A stretch of 64,000 nt of DNA from Branchiostoma belcheri (GCF_001625305.1 NW_017802536.1:999946-1063945), one strand, 5' to 3'. Positions 33,206-44,083 are shown, counted from the stretch's first letter. Translations and numbers: made by a program. Notes: generated by a model not told the origin, from the sequence alone.

Positions 33206-34392
33206 ACAGGATTTGTAATAAGTCTAAATTACAATTTAATTGGAAGTGCTTGTCCAAGGCCTAGAGTCAATTCTATATTGCTATATTCCACATTACAAAT
33301 TGTAACCATTTCGAAAAAAAACACAATGTTTCTAGATAATTTCAAAGTATGATTTAAAAAAGTAGAAAATTTTCTAATTGTTACAATATTTGTGAAACAT
33401 CTCAAATAGGTTATATATATAATGAAAAGAGCTGTTCATTCAGTTTGGATATTTCCCAAAAATTTAGGAACAGAACGTAAAATGCTTGTACAGCGCAGGA
33501 TGTACATGTATGATAGCAGACCAGGTAGCCTGGGTGTAAGAAACAGGGGCGAGCTGTAGCGCCTATAACCCCCCCACTGTTACATGGGTACCAGACTGCT
33601 GCCAGGCTAGCTCCTTGGCTCCTGGAGGGCCAACATTTGCCCAAGGAAATGTCACCATAGAGTGATAATAGACATCCCTCAATAAGCCTATGAATTACAT
33701 TGTAAAGGCTTGTTATCCCCTAGACACAAAGAACACAGTTTCTTTAAAAATGGGTGACAAAAGGGGAGGGGAGGTGATTATGATAAAATTAACAAGTTCT
33801 AACTTCCAAGCAACAACTTGAAGTTAGTCTCCAGTCAGAATCTGATCAATGTTAGACGTGTTTACAACTGAAGAAAGGGGATGCTTTTGCTTCCGAAGCA
33901 AAAGCATTCATTGAGTTATCAGACTGCATGAATTGTCATGACATACAAAAAATCAGATGATCATTGATCAATTACTAAGGTGACCTTGAGAGAATATTGA
34001 TGTAATGTTGTAATTTTATAGAACAGGATTCTTCTTCAAGTGAATGAGTCTGAGAAACAAGTAATGACATTATATTTAGTCTCTATGGCCGGCCAACTCC
34101 TCTGGCCAATGATGTTCCCCTTAGCCATGGAGCTACCTCCATGCCTTAGCCGATTGCTACTATTTATTTAGCCTGCAAAGGAGTCTGGTGGAGACTACAT
34201 TACATGTATATTGGTGTGGCCTAACAGTTGTATATATTTATTATACAGTCATTCCTGCCGAAATTTCTAGGAAGGATTCTATCTGCAGGAATCTACAATG
34301 TCTACAATCTACAATGTAGGTTTTTCCTGCAGAAATTTCCTGCAGGAAGAAAATTTTCAAAATTAATTTCCATGCATGTTATCATTCATACC

Positions 34393-34665
34393 TGTCCAAT
34401 TATCAAATTAGAGAGTCTGGTCGGGCTAAGTACCCAGACATGGGTGACATGGCCTTTGCAGCTTGCACTGGGTAGCTCAATAGCCCGAAAAAATATCCAA
34501 TCAGAAAACCTTATGACATTGTATATAATGACAGTGTCAGATGGCCTGGGTTCACACGTTGAGAACCATGTCTTGGCCAAATCTTTCTATCCCTCAACTA
34601 GTTTGTAGTATTATGATTAGATTAGATTTTAGATTATGAACAAGAAATTAACGATGAGAATCCTA
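34393..34665 (+). repeat. Internal repeat pair, second copy
   Basis: Second copy of 32958-33205, about 25 bases longer because of small insertions (for example GCTTGCACTGGGTAGCTCAA). Divergence is moderate, so the duplication is not recent. Confidence 0.85.
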
Positions 34666-35975
34666 GTTTTATTTTTAAGTATAGTCGGTCATCTTTTCTA
34701 GGCTCCTACTGGGTGACCCAGTAGTCAAGCTGCCCAGATAGGGGTACTGTAATTCGACGTGTAACTCAACATAGTCCAACTTGATAATTGGACAGTGGCA
34801 TTTGTCATGTCAAGAACAATAGCTAAACTTAGTTTCATCCCACATAACAATTGTTCCTTGATCAGAATAATTACCTGAGAACTGTTGAACCATGGTTGAA
34901 CAGAAATGGACTGAGGATTTTATAACTCCATTGCTTGAAAGCAGGTTTAAGTTGCAATGCATGTATTAGGCTTCTTGCTCATATTATATAGTACTAGAAT
35001 TTTGTCTGGCAAAACTGTCTGTAACATAATTTTCCCAATGTTTCAACTGAACTGAACTGAACTTCAATGACATTCAGGATGCTCATGAGAAAAAATTGTT
35101 TCATTTTCTACCCCTAGCTGGTACAGAACGTGTTTGTAAGCTCTTCTTTCTTTTTTGTGGTCTACATGTAGTGGAAAGAGCATGTGAAGCTGAGTGATTG
35201 AGTCAGTGAATGAGGTTGAAAGCGGCAAAAATGTACAACACTGTTAACAGATGGGTGTGGATTATGCTCTCCTTCCTTATTTTCTGCTCTGAGAATGAAG
35301 TTTTACACATCATTTGGATCAGACCGCGGGCTGAGATGTAGTCCGTGAGGTCTGAATCCTTACCCCACCAGGCTGAAATTGGCACAGACAGTCTGCAAAC
35401 ATCAATCAATTCACGCCTTCCACGCCATTGTTTTGGGCTTTTTGCACCACTTTGACCAGAAATTCCAGACCGCGGGCTGAAGTTAGGCTGACGGTCTGAA
35501 TGGTTTTTGAGTAAATCAGCCCGCGGGCTGGGATTCTACACCTGTAGTCTAGTGCCTTTAGACAGAAGGTCCTGTAATTAAAACTTGCGGGCTAGTTGTT
35601 AGGCCTGACGGGCTGTTAGGAAAGACCACCGGTCTGCTTGTATTTATTATTAATGATATCTTAAGTTATGAACACTGCAGAACAATAATTTTCATATCAC
35701 TGTGCTCATTACACCAAGAGCTACACACTGATGTGAAACTTGAATGTTGAAAATCAATTTTTACTTGAGTTTCCAAATGCCTTGTGACTTTCCAAAATTG
35801 ATGCGACCAGTGTTGTATGATGTGATGTTTACTGAATCTTTATTGCATGTTCTTGCCCAGATGAGCTAAATGCACAAGAGGACATGCAGTATGCAAAACA
35901 TGAGTATTGCATACTGGGACGCTATATTCTAATGCTAATTGCTAGGAATTTGTACATTATAACAATACTATATAC

Positions 35976-36400
35976 TCGAGTCCACGGATGTCTTAGACCG
36001 CGAAACACGCTGGTGGGAACGGGGTGTTAAAGAGGCAATATATGAAAGAATGTACAACCCCACCCTCAACAGGGAAGGGGGGCTACGGGTCGATCTTTCC
36101 GGCACTTGGGATTTGGCACTCCCAGCCCCGAGGACAGACAACACTTAAGCTCCTGTCCTGTATAACAGGAGCTTTCAGACTAATTTGCATCATCTTGTCT
36201 TGACTTGTCTGACTTTTGTTCCTTTTTCGACTTCCAAAAATTTGTCTTCACTTTATTTGCATATCAATCAACAGGTTGTACTTATAAACCTGCTTTCCCC
36301 TCTGGTCTCTCAGTCACTGACGAAAGCTAGTGGATACTAGCTGAAACGTCTGACGTTTTCAAAATCATATCCAGTTGCTTGAGTAACTGTTTTTTGGCAA
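35976..36400 (+). mobile_element. Penelope-like element, 5'-truncated copy
   Basis: Starts inside the GIY-YIG C-terminus (coding strand +: [38 protein letters not shown]) and runs through the same 3' terminal sequence as the intron-17 element, ending GAGTAACTGTTTTTTGGC. It therefore carries the last ~60 codons and the terminal region only. Confidence 0.88.
36313..36354 (+). ncRNA. Hammerhead ribozyme-like motif, core intact
   Basis: Order: GTCA (36313-36316), CTGACGA (36317-36323), stem II made by AGCTAGT and ACTAGCT around a GGAT loop, GAA (36343-36345), palindromic ACGT (36346-36349), C (36350), then TGAC (36351-36354), which pairs with GTCA as stem I. This fits the hammerhead core CUGANGA...GAAA...UH with cleavage after C36350. 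One extra A interrupts the start of stem II. Stem III has only a palindromic ACGT, so it would need two RNA copies. Minimal-stem-III hammerheads are known in Penelope-like elements. Activity is inferred. Confidence 0.65.
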
Positions 36401-36583
36401 ATACTATATACTACCTATCATCTACTGTTAGTCGCCCTTTCTCCTCTCTTTTTGAAACATAATTACATAGTTTGTCACTATACATTCGTTTTTGCATGAC
36501 ATCAAGTATTTAAATGTGTCCTGCTTTGACATTTTCTTGCATATATATGTTGTCTAAATGTAAAAATATCGAATAGTTAATGC

Positions 36584-39500
36584 TTAGAAAATGAGGGAGC
36601 AGCAGGTCAGCCCAGCATCAACATTTTGCAGCTCACCAACAGTCGCTTCCACTCGGTTCAGGTCAGGAAACTTCTCCGCAAAAATCTGCAATAGGTGAAA
36701 ATCGATGAGTCCAGTAAGTCCATGGCCTTACTACTACATGTAGTATGTAAATACTAAGTATACTCTGCTCAGAATCCTCCCTACTGAAACAGATCTCGAA
36801 AACGATACACGGTCAAGTCGATAAAGGTTAGACATCCAGGTAAAGAGATGCATAAGAAAACTGTTACTCCAGCGACTGGATAGATTTTTAAATCTGTCAG
36901 ACGTTTCAAGTAGCACCCACTACTTTTCAGTTACTTACGAAAAGGGGTGGTGCTACGTCTTGCTTTTCTTCAGAATTTTGTCCACTTGTTCGAGTAACAG
37001 TTTTTTGGATTCACAGTTAAATCTGTACCATTGGCCATTTTCATTAATTCCTTAGATTATATTTCCCAATGACCCAAGCATCAGATAGCGTATGACACCA
37101 AAAGACAAAATGTAGGTGTTACAGTGAACCAGTAACACCTAGCTTCAGTGCACAGTGAACCAGTAACACCTAGCTTCAGTGCACAGTGAACCAGTAACAC
37201 CTAGCTTCAGTGCACAGTGAACCAGTAACACCTAACTTTAGTGCACAGTGAACCAGTAACACCTAGCTTCAGTGCACAGTGAACCAGTAACACCTAGCTT
37301 CAGTGCACAGTGAACCAGTAACACCTAGCTTTTAGTAGCCTGGGTGCCCAGCGACATTATAGGGAGCGGGCGGAAACTAAACTACGGAGGATGGCACCCA
37401 GGCTATAGCTTTAGTGCACAGTGAACCAGTAACACCTACCTTCAGTGCACAATGGATTACACTGATGAACATGACAGACGGTCATCAAAACGTCAAGTCT
37501 ATCTTCTTAAACAAATGGTTGTGAATAACGAATGTTGCTATTCATGTTTTAATTAAATTGAGTAGCGATTATGAGACCATTAAACAGAGTGCACTGATAT
37601 CATTCTAGGCTAGAACAAAGACCAACATATATGTAATATGTGTTTTACTAGTATGTTCTACACGTATTACAATAACTGGTTGATTATCATGAAAGTTCAT
37701 CTCTGTTGGTAGTAATCATAGTAAAACATTAAACTTTATTCCAACACACAATTTACAGAGATCAAATTTTCAGCGACCACTGTCGCCTTCATCAGGATAA
37801 TTAATGACCAATCACTTCACAACGTGATCTCGCGAGAGTTACGGTTTACAAACACATGACCTTATTCACACGAGGCTTTACTGAGGTCATGTGTTTGTAA
37901 ACCGTAACTCTCGCGAGATCACGTTGTGAAGTGATTGGTCATTAATTATCCTGATCATGGAGGTAAAAGAAAGAGATCTTCTACCTCCATGTCCTGATGA
38001 AGGCGACAGTGGTCGCTGAAAATTTGATCTCAATAACTGGTTGAATCAACAGACCTCCACACTCTTCGGCCCTTCTTCCTCCATGCAGTGGATGAGGTTT
38101 CCGTTGAAATAAATGACGTCACAGGTATGATCATCAATGAATGGAGAGTCGACGTCTGGTACCGGTGTCCACAGGGCTTCATAAGAGAATCCAGCCTGTT
38201 CCTGAATGGCCTGAAACATATCCAGAATTGTTTTGAGTAAATAATTCCGACACGGATTGCTAAGGTTTAGTTAGCCAGGTGTCAGTTACCTGCTGAAAAG
38301 TTATGAAACTTTAATATGTAAGGCGTCATTATCAGTAATTTCTGAGGTATGCCCACTTCAGATATTCATGTGTTTAAGACATTCATGAGAAGGACTGCAT
38401 CATGTAACCATAAGACCATACGAAAAGTCAATTTTCTGGTCATTTCTACAAAGTAAGTTGAATCATAGGAAACACACTGCTATCAGCTATGCTTGTTTAC
38501 ATTCTAGTATTTTGTGGTGGTTCCACAAAATGAGTGCGCCTTGTGTGGGCAATTTATCACCATCTATAGATGTCAGAAATGTGATTTAATTGCACACAGG
38601 TGTTGCAAAGTAAAAGTAAATCACAACCACGCCAAGATTTCTTTAATTAATTTCAATTTTTTGGTGCAAAAATGCTAGAAAATGCCCCTTAAAGAGGAAG
38701 TTTTAGGGTAGAATTACGAGAGTTGATGTTACATGACCATAAAGGCAGCGCGGTGCTAATCTATATATACTTGGGAGGTAAATGTATACTTTTTTTTTTA
38801 TTCCAACATGTAATCACCAGACGTGCTGACGACACACTCAAGTTTTTTCAACTTATATTAATGCCGCCACCAACACAGGGGATAAATACATGACAGGACA
38901 ATACTCATTTACTCCTGAGCTAAGTGAGGAAAGTCGTGTAAAGTGCCTTTCCCAAGGACACAAGATCGGTGGCATGTCAGGACTCGAACCCGGGACTCTT
39001 AGTTCCGAGTCGCACACTCTTCCGCTACGCCACACGACCCCACAGTGTATACTTATAGGGACAAAATACTGTATTGAGACGAGCGAAAATATGTAAACCT
39101 TCCAGGCGGCAATCCCCCAGTCGCTCTCGCACACGGCAATGACTCCAGGCGCTGCAATACAGGCGACCCCCTTCAGATGCAATTCGGGCGGTGCCAGGGG
39201 GATAGCGTGTACGGGATACTCCGGAAACGTCTTTCGCAGGAACTCTATACCCTTGATATTGGTGCGCGTTGAATTGCCAACGAAGAATTCGTGTCCTAAA
39301 TAACAAGATAGGTCACAATCCAATATGGCGGCGCCCGTGGAAAGAGGGTAAAACAAAGTCAAAGCTTGCAACAAACTTGCAATAATGTATTATTATGTAT
39401 TATCATATAGCCAGAAGGCGTTGACCAATCAGTAGGCTCAATTTGCCATTGGTTATCAGGCCATAAACTTAAAAGTGGTCAGTTATTAGAAAAACAGACC

Positions 39501-40331
39501 ACTTTTTGGACCGTACCACTATACCGGGGACAGGGCACTAACAGTAGTTAATGTTTCGAGTTTTGTCAATGTGATGTCTGAAATTGTCAACAGGTTTTGT
39601 GAGCATTATGCATTATATACTTCCCAGGAGGTTTGGAATCTCAGATTTCTTGTTCATTATGCGGTCGTAACAGAACTACAAACAAAATCAGGTCAGTAAC
39701 CATTCAAACCTGTGAAGAAAACGTCACCGCCCTCCAACGTTGCTTCTTCATCATCGACTTGGTGTATCTCCAGTCCAAGGCCCATCAATACCCTATTTAC
39801 AGCGTCGGCCTTTACAAGAGAAAAAGAGTAGAAAGAGAAAAAAAGTAGTTAGTTACGATTTCGTCTTGTTCACGATAAGTTTATCTATTTTAGTTGACCT
39901 TTGTTAGTTCATCTTTATAATTATAATGGCATGTAGTTTTGTTGGGGTTATCCTCCCAGGAATCTTTGAAAACCGCCAATAGGCGACATGTATTTCCTGC
40001 TTAAATAAATTTAATCTGCACCATCGTAATGAGGAATTGTTTATCTCTTGTTCTGTTCTTCACAGTTTTAGGAATACTTTCAATTGGAAAGGTTACAGGT
40101 CAGATGAACAAAAATTCGGAGGTCTAATACCTCCATGAAATATCTAAAACTTTTGTACATATTTGTATTTGTCTCATTGATTATGCAAATAATGTTATGA
40201 TTATACAGCGCAGACCACTGTATGTTGTGATTTTCCAAACTAATGTTACATACATTTTATATGTAAAAGGTCTTATCCTTTGGCAAGGTTTCATTTCACA
40301 ACACAAACACACACACACACACACACACTCA

Positions 40332-40369
<38 letters not shown>

Positions 40370-40834
40370 AACATACATACATACATACATACATACATAC
40401 ATACAGACCAAAAACAATGAAAGAGATTAGCAACTAAATTTCAGTCGTAGTCTTGACTTGAGATTAAGTTGGGGTTGGCTATAAGTTTACAAGTCCTCAC
40501 ATCAAAGTGTGAAATAAAGCTTTTAAATTACCTCTCCCCTCCTGCTCTCTGAATACGGCCGAGTCAGCAGTGCCCTGTTGCCGACTATCACACAGGTGTC
40601 TTCCACGAAGGGGCAGTCTGGGAGAGACTCGTCTGCCGGCAAGACGGTCACGTCCAGCCCTAGGTCCCGCAGGGTCTGTGTGTACTCCGCGTGCTCCTTA
40701 CGGGCTAGATCCAGGTCGATTGGCTCGACTGGCGGTAGGCCGTATCTTGCATTATATTCGTTTGCTTCCGAATGGTCCCGGATGGAGTCGGGAATCTGGC
40801 GGACGATGGCTCGTGTGAACTTGGCTGTAGACAT
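36584..40834 (-). CDS. DDAH: Dimethylarginine dimethylaminohydrolase (DDAH), 5 exons
   Basis: Cytosolic enzyme that hydrolyses asymmetric dimethylarginine, an inhibitor of nitric oxide synthase, to citrulline and dimethylamine. Exons in transcript order: 40834-40532, 39809-39710, 39295-39099, 38210-38055, 36685-36584. They sum to 858 nt, 285 residues plus TAA, the length of vertebrate DDAH1. Recognisable family sequence: ATLEGGDVFFTGHEFFVG, the RTN motif, PELHLKGV (catalytic His) and GLTCCSLIF (catalytic Cys near the C-terminus). All introns are GT/AG; the exon 4 donor (GAG|GTCTGT) is weak. The introns contain a SINE, a 31-bp minisatellite, a long palindrome and Penelope-like ends. It is probably functional. 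DDAH1 versus DDAH2 assignment is not meaningful without a tree. Confidence 0.95.
36811..37012. mobile_element. Head-to-head Penelope-like element ends (second family)
   Basis: On the minus strand it contains TACCTGGATGTCTAACC, GAGTAACAGTTTTCTT, a stem AAGTAG/CTACTT and GAAACGTCTGAC; on the plus strand TTACTTACGAAAAGG, GGTGGTGCTAC and CGAGTAACAGTTTTTTGG. Two diverged terminal regions meet near 36935. The minus-strand hammerhead core reads CTGAAAA instead of CTGANGA, so it is degraded. It lies inside the last intron of the DDAH gene. Confidence 0.6.
37118..37448 (+). repeat. 31-bp minisatellite, about eight units, split by a MITE
   Basis: Repeats of ACAGTGAACCAGTAACACCT followed by AGCTTCAGTGC, 31 bases per unit, seven before 37331 and one at 37411-37448. 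Units are nearly identical (one has AACTTTAGTGC). The array is interrupted by the 68-bp foldback at 37337-37404. It lies in the last intron of the DDAH gene. Confidence 0.93.
37337..37404. mobile_element. 68-bp MITE with 12-bp perfect inverted ends
   Basis: Begins AGCCTGGGTGCC and ends GGCACCCAGGCT, exact reverse complements. It is flanked by TAGCTTTTAGT on the left and TAGCTTTAGT on the right, a probable 10-bp target duplication with one slipped T, both derived from the minisatellite unit. The element therefore inserted after the array had formed. Confidence 0.85.
37759..38030. repeat. Long near-perfect palindrome with hammerhead-like cores
   Basis: Bases 37796-37862 are the reverse complement of 37884-37950, with a 21-base loop. 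An outer pair (37759-37797 and 37992-38030) extends it, the right side being separated by a 35-base mini-hairpin (ATGGAGGTA...TACCTCCAT). Each outer arm carries, on opposite strands, CTGATGA, a GCGAC/GTCGC stem and GAAA, the order of a hammerhead core. It sits in the DDAH last intron, 25 bases from exon 4, close to its donor. Confidence 0.85.
38775..39046 (-). mobile_element. tRNA-derived SINE in DDAH intron 3
   Basis: Read on the minus strand from 39046: GGGGTCGTGTGGCGTAGCGG (A-box region), then GTCCCGGGTTCGAGTCC (B box), followed by a body with TTGTGTCCTTGGGAAAGGC, ACTTTACACGACTTTCCTCA and an A-rich end (TTTTTTTTTT on the plus strand near 38790). A tRNA-like head, conserved body and A-rich tail define a SINE. 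It lies directly beside the donor of DDAH exon 3. Confidence 0.85.
39860..40300. other. DDAH intron 1 sequence without a gene
   Basis: AT-rich intron DNA. A fragment CGGAGGTCTAATACCTCCAT, then GAAATATCTAAAAC at 40118-40150 resembles one end of MITE family 2. I see no coding frame or RNA gene. Confidence 0.5.
40303..40404. repeat. CA and CATA microsatellite
   Basis: An (AC)n tract with TCACTCAC interruptions to about 40365, then (ACAT)n to 40404. Open frames of His/Thr or Val/Cys across it are artefacts. It lies in DDAH intron 1. Confidence 0.98.
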
Positions 40835-40948
40835 CTTTTCACGCGCTGCTGACGAAACTGATGAAATATCCCAGGATTCCTAGAAATAATAAGCTAGTGA
40901 AGCAAGTGCGTATCTATATCAGTACATTTATTAACTAAATGGATAAAA

Positions 40949-41175
40949 CAAGAATTCGGAGATCTCATACCTACATGAAAATATTTAGAGCCATTGTAAT
41001 TTTGGGTGACTTTTTGTTTTGGGATATTTTTCAAATTTGACCTTGACATTCGTCTTCCTTCAACATACCCACAATCTCACAATCCATAAAGGCCTTCTTA
41101 GTTATGCTGGTCACAAGTTTGCGGAAACACACAGAAAGACAGACCAAAAACAATATCTACATTTTCATGTAGGTA
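40949..41175. mobile_element. MITE family 2 copy
   Basis: AAGAATTCGGAGATCTCATA followed by CCTACATGAAA at the left; TTTTCATGTAGGT at the right. The interior TTTGACCTTGACATTCGTCT, CACAATCCATAAAGGC and AGTTATGCTGGTCACAAG matches the copies at 43.6 and 50.2 kb. It lies just upstream of the DDAH start codon, about 115 bases from it, so it may be in the promoter or leader. Confidence 0.75.
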
Positions 41176-42318
41176 AAAAGATATGTCTGTAGATAGGGGC
41201 ATGTTAACAGTATGCATTTGTGAATATTACTAAGCCCCAGCCACATGTTGACAAATATTCTCTCCCGAACACGACTGAATTCCCCCCAACCATGGCAAAG
41301 CCGACTGTGGCTGGCTGGTGTTCAGCGAGGGTGGCTACTGTTCGGCGGCTCCAGCCAAATGTTTCAAAATGTTTAAAACATTCGGGACTCAGGTTGGCAT
41401 CTTCGTATATCATAAAATAATTGCAAAGCACTTTTGGAGTCCTAGGTTTGTATGAATGAATAAGAATGAGTTTTGCGCCGCGATGTTTTTGGCTATTTAG
41501 TGTACATATTTTGGAATTAATATGTTTGTTAAAATATCTAATCTCCAAACAGATATTTCGGTAGCCTACACGGTATCAAATAAATAGGCAAGACAGCATG
41601 CAGTTAGTTGCATACTGTCTTGGCTACCGAAAAAATCTGATTAGAGACTTTAAAATACCCAACATTACACCGCATGGAAAAGTATACATACTGATGGTCT
41701 TAGCTAGCAGTATTTCGTTACCTGATATATGTCATCATTATTTGTTGGCCACTGGATAGCCAGATAGCAGCCCTAAACGAGAAAAAAAGCGAAGTTGACT
41801 GGGCCCAAGCGATTCCAAGACAACTCGGCCCCTGAGACAACTTGGCCCCTGGCCATTCAGGACAACTCGGCACCAAGCACAGGACAAGTCTGCCCCATAA
41901 TTTCTCAGCAAATAATATGAATTTTGGGTCAACAAATTTGTAATTATTATCGATCTAGAAGAGTCCTGACTCTGATTTTAACTTTTTTCTTAGCCTTATA
42001 ATGAGATAGTAGTATTTTTTAAAGCGACGACGGACTTGGCCTGCGCCGCCCCTCGCTATGTCGGCGCGGCCCGTCCAAATAATCTAAAGCGTGACGATCC
42101 AAGAAACTGCTAGACTTACAATTTATATTGATAAAGAAACTTCATGGAATCATGAAACATGTAGTGAGAAATATTCACCAAGCGAAGCAAGGTGAGAGTG
42201 AAGACACCTAGGCGACGACCGACAGGTGATACTGGAGTGTGCTAGCAGGAACAACAGAGAGGAAAGCTTTAAAAGACGTACCTGTGGACCAGTTGTGGAG
42301 ACGGGTCTTTCCGCTGAA
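41176..42318. other. Intergenic DNA with short direct repeats
   Basis: No gene recognised. Bases 41795-41900 contain four loose copies of GACAACTCGGCCCC-like sequence (GACAACTCGGCCCCTGA, GACAACTTGGCCCCTGG, GACAACTCGGCACCAAG, GACAAGTCTGCCCC). A copy of the GTTACCTGATATATGTCATC segment at 41718-41765 recurs at 57138-57185. Confidence 0.5.
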
Positions 42319-42542
42319 AAATTCAACTCTCTTCTGAAGGGAACAGACAAATCTTAGACAACATAAAAGATGTGGTTTTTCCGGTTTTGATGATTACTAG
42401 AATTGTGGCGTCAGGTGGCGTAGTGGTAGATCATTCCACTGTGAACCAGACCTCCTTCACGGAGTAACAATTGTAGTGATCACATGTCCTGATCAGTATT
42501 TAACCACCAGTTTTATTTTTACAAATCAATCAATAAGCATGT

Positions 42543-42730
42543 TTGACAAGGATCAAGGTACAAAGCCTGTTGTGGCGCAGCTGTAAATTAGAGGAGGGAC
42601 TTTTCAGAGTAGACATTCTTCAACTTCACCAGGTCCTTAAAGTCAGGAGAGAAGACACCGTCCCCACTCGCCTTCCTGTGCCTCAAGTTCTGACTGTCTT
42701 CAAAGGAAACTTTGGACAAACCTGGAAGGT
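42543..42730 (+). other. Probable 5' untranslated exon of LRR copy A
   Basis: Conserved with 49619-49805. The end CAAACCTGGAAG|GTACTT looks like a donor, and sequence conservation between the copies drops after it. A second candidate leader exon ends CTGTCAAG|GTAAGT at 43483 (50123 in copy B). Exon status is inferred; no transcript evidence is available. Similar, more diverged sequence occurs at 56000-56115. Confidence 0.45.
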
Positions 42731-42904
42731 ACTTTAAATTTGAAGTTTTTTGTGTACACGTCTGAGGTAGTTATGTACTAGCTTATAATTACTGTCCGGC
42801 TGCTATTCACTGATTTCAAAAACAATCACAAACTAACCATCGAAGGAAATCTGAGTTTGGGATTGCTTGGGAAGAATAATAAGTGACTGAGTACTGTATT
42901 TGAA

Positions 42905-43350
42905 GCGGCTCTTAGGTCTAGGGACCAGGTAAGGCACCGTACAGGTAATAATTACGTGGCTCTTAGGTCTGGGGACCAGGTAAGGCACCGTACAGGTAAT
43001 ATATGCGTGGCTCTTAGGCTTGAGGACCAGGTAAGGCACTGTACATGTAATATATGCACGTCTCTTAGATCTGGGGACCAGGTAAGGCACCGTACTGGTA
43101 ATATATGCGTGGCTTTTGGCTTGAGGACCAGGTAAGGCACTGTACATGTAATATATGCGTGTCTCTTAGGTCTGGGGACCAGGTAAGGCACCGTACTGGT
43201 AATATATGCGTGGCGTTTGGCTTGAGGACCAGGTAAGGCACTGTACATGTAATATATGCACGTCTCTTAGGTCTGGAGACCAGGTAAGGCATCGTGCAGG
43301 TAATAATTATGCGGCTCTTAGGTCTAGGGACCAGGTAAGGCACCGTACAG
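42905..43350 (+). repeat. 51-bp minisatellite, nine units, each with a splice-donor match
   Basis: Unit form GGCTCTTAGGTCTGGGGACC then AGGTAAGGCACCGTACAGGT and AATATATGCGT, 50-51 bases. Two variants (GTCTGGGG...CACCGTAC and CTTGAGG...CACTGTACATG) alternate. Every unit contains CCAG|GTAAGG, a strong match to the vertebrate donor consensus. The array is absent from the corresponding place in copy B (about 49990). Confidence 0.95.
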
Positions 43351-43596
43351 GTATTTAAATTAGAATTTTTGTGGTTGATGACAAGCAGCACATTTCATGG
43401 CGCTTCCAGGGTTGACTGCACAAGTTTGGAGTTCTGCTGCTGACCAGTTTTGTACCTGACAGCTGTCAATCTTCACTGTCAAGGTAAGTTTTGTCATAGC
43501 TTTCTACTTCCTATATTATGTTTTGTTGTAATGTATTGTATTGTAACTATCAAGCATTCATAGAATGCAAAATGCCAGCTGAATGTACTATATAAA

Positions 43597-43999
43597 CAAG
43601 AATTCGGAGATTTCATACCTCCATGAAATATATGAGTTTTTGTAAATGTTTTTACACAGTACACTACAGCACAGAACATAATAACACAGGTTTTTAGTTT
43701 TCAAACCTTAATCTGTCCTGAAATAGGTCAGGCTGTAATAGATATGGCCAACTGTACAAGTAGCCTTTTCCATAGGGCCCCGCTGCCTCCACACGTGTGC
43801 TGGTGTTTTAGTTGCATAACCGCACATCTGTTTTCACTGCCTTGCATAAAGACGTTCTGCTGCAGTACCAAGGTCAGTCACCAGGGGGCCCATATTAGAC
43901 CTTGACCTTTGGCTTCCTAACATCTACCAGCATACCAAATATCATCACAATCCATATAGGCGTTCTGAAGTTATGCTGACTACAAATGTGTGGACACAA

Positions 44000-44033
<34 letters not shown>

Positions 44034-44083
44034 ATGTACAGACGCGCCAAAAACAATACCTCCATTAATTTTTCATGGAGGTA
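43597..44083. mobile_element. MITE family 2 copy with CA microsatellite
   Basis: AAGAATTCGGAGATTTCATA and CCTCCATGAAA at the left, TTTTTCATGGAGGT at the right. Contains CAAGGTCAGTCACCAG, TGACCTTTGGCTTCCTAA, CACAATCCATATAGGC and a (CA)n tract at 43997-44031. The equivalent copy in unit B is 50233-50725. Confidence 0.8.

Larger units (their letters stand above)
31690..35645. mobile_element. Candidate non-autonomous DNA transposon with GC-rich subterminal motifs
   Basis: Clusters of motifs based on CAGACCGCGGGCTGA occur only near the two ends (31680-31990 and 35320-35645), for example TAGCCCGCGGGCCTGA, CAGACCGCGGGCTGAAG and CAGCCCGCGGGCTGG. The ends look inverted: CAAGCCTGGCGGTCTAGAAC on the left, and on the right the reverse complement of a sequence starting CAAGCAGACCGGTGGTCTTT. 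The AT-rich interior has no substantial coding frame. Clustered subterminal motifs are typical of several cut-and-paste transposon groups. I could not identify a target duplication, so the class is open. Confidence 0.5.

Noticed and set aside
37118..37448. CRISPR-like array
   Set aside because: The repeats are contiguous 31-bp units without spacers, in an animal intron.
38975..39046. Genuine tRNA gene on the minus strand
   Set aside because: A and B boxes are present, but the acceptor stem does not close and a SINE body and A-rich tail follow. The tRNA-like sequence at 56268 was rejected for the same reason.
40181..40430. Cys/Val and His/Thr open frames
   Set aside because: They cover a CA/CATA microsatellite.
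42833..43391. Three overlapping repetitive open frames on the minus strand
   Set aside because: They are translations of the 51-bp minisatellite; the phase drifts with unit length and no known domain appears.
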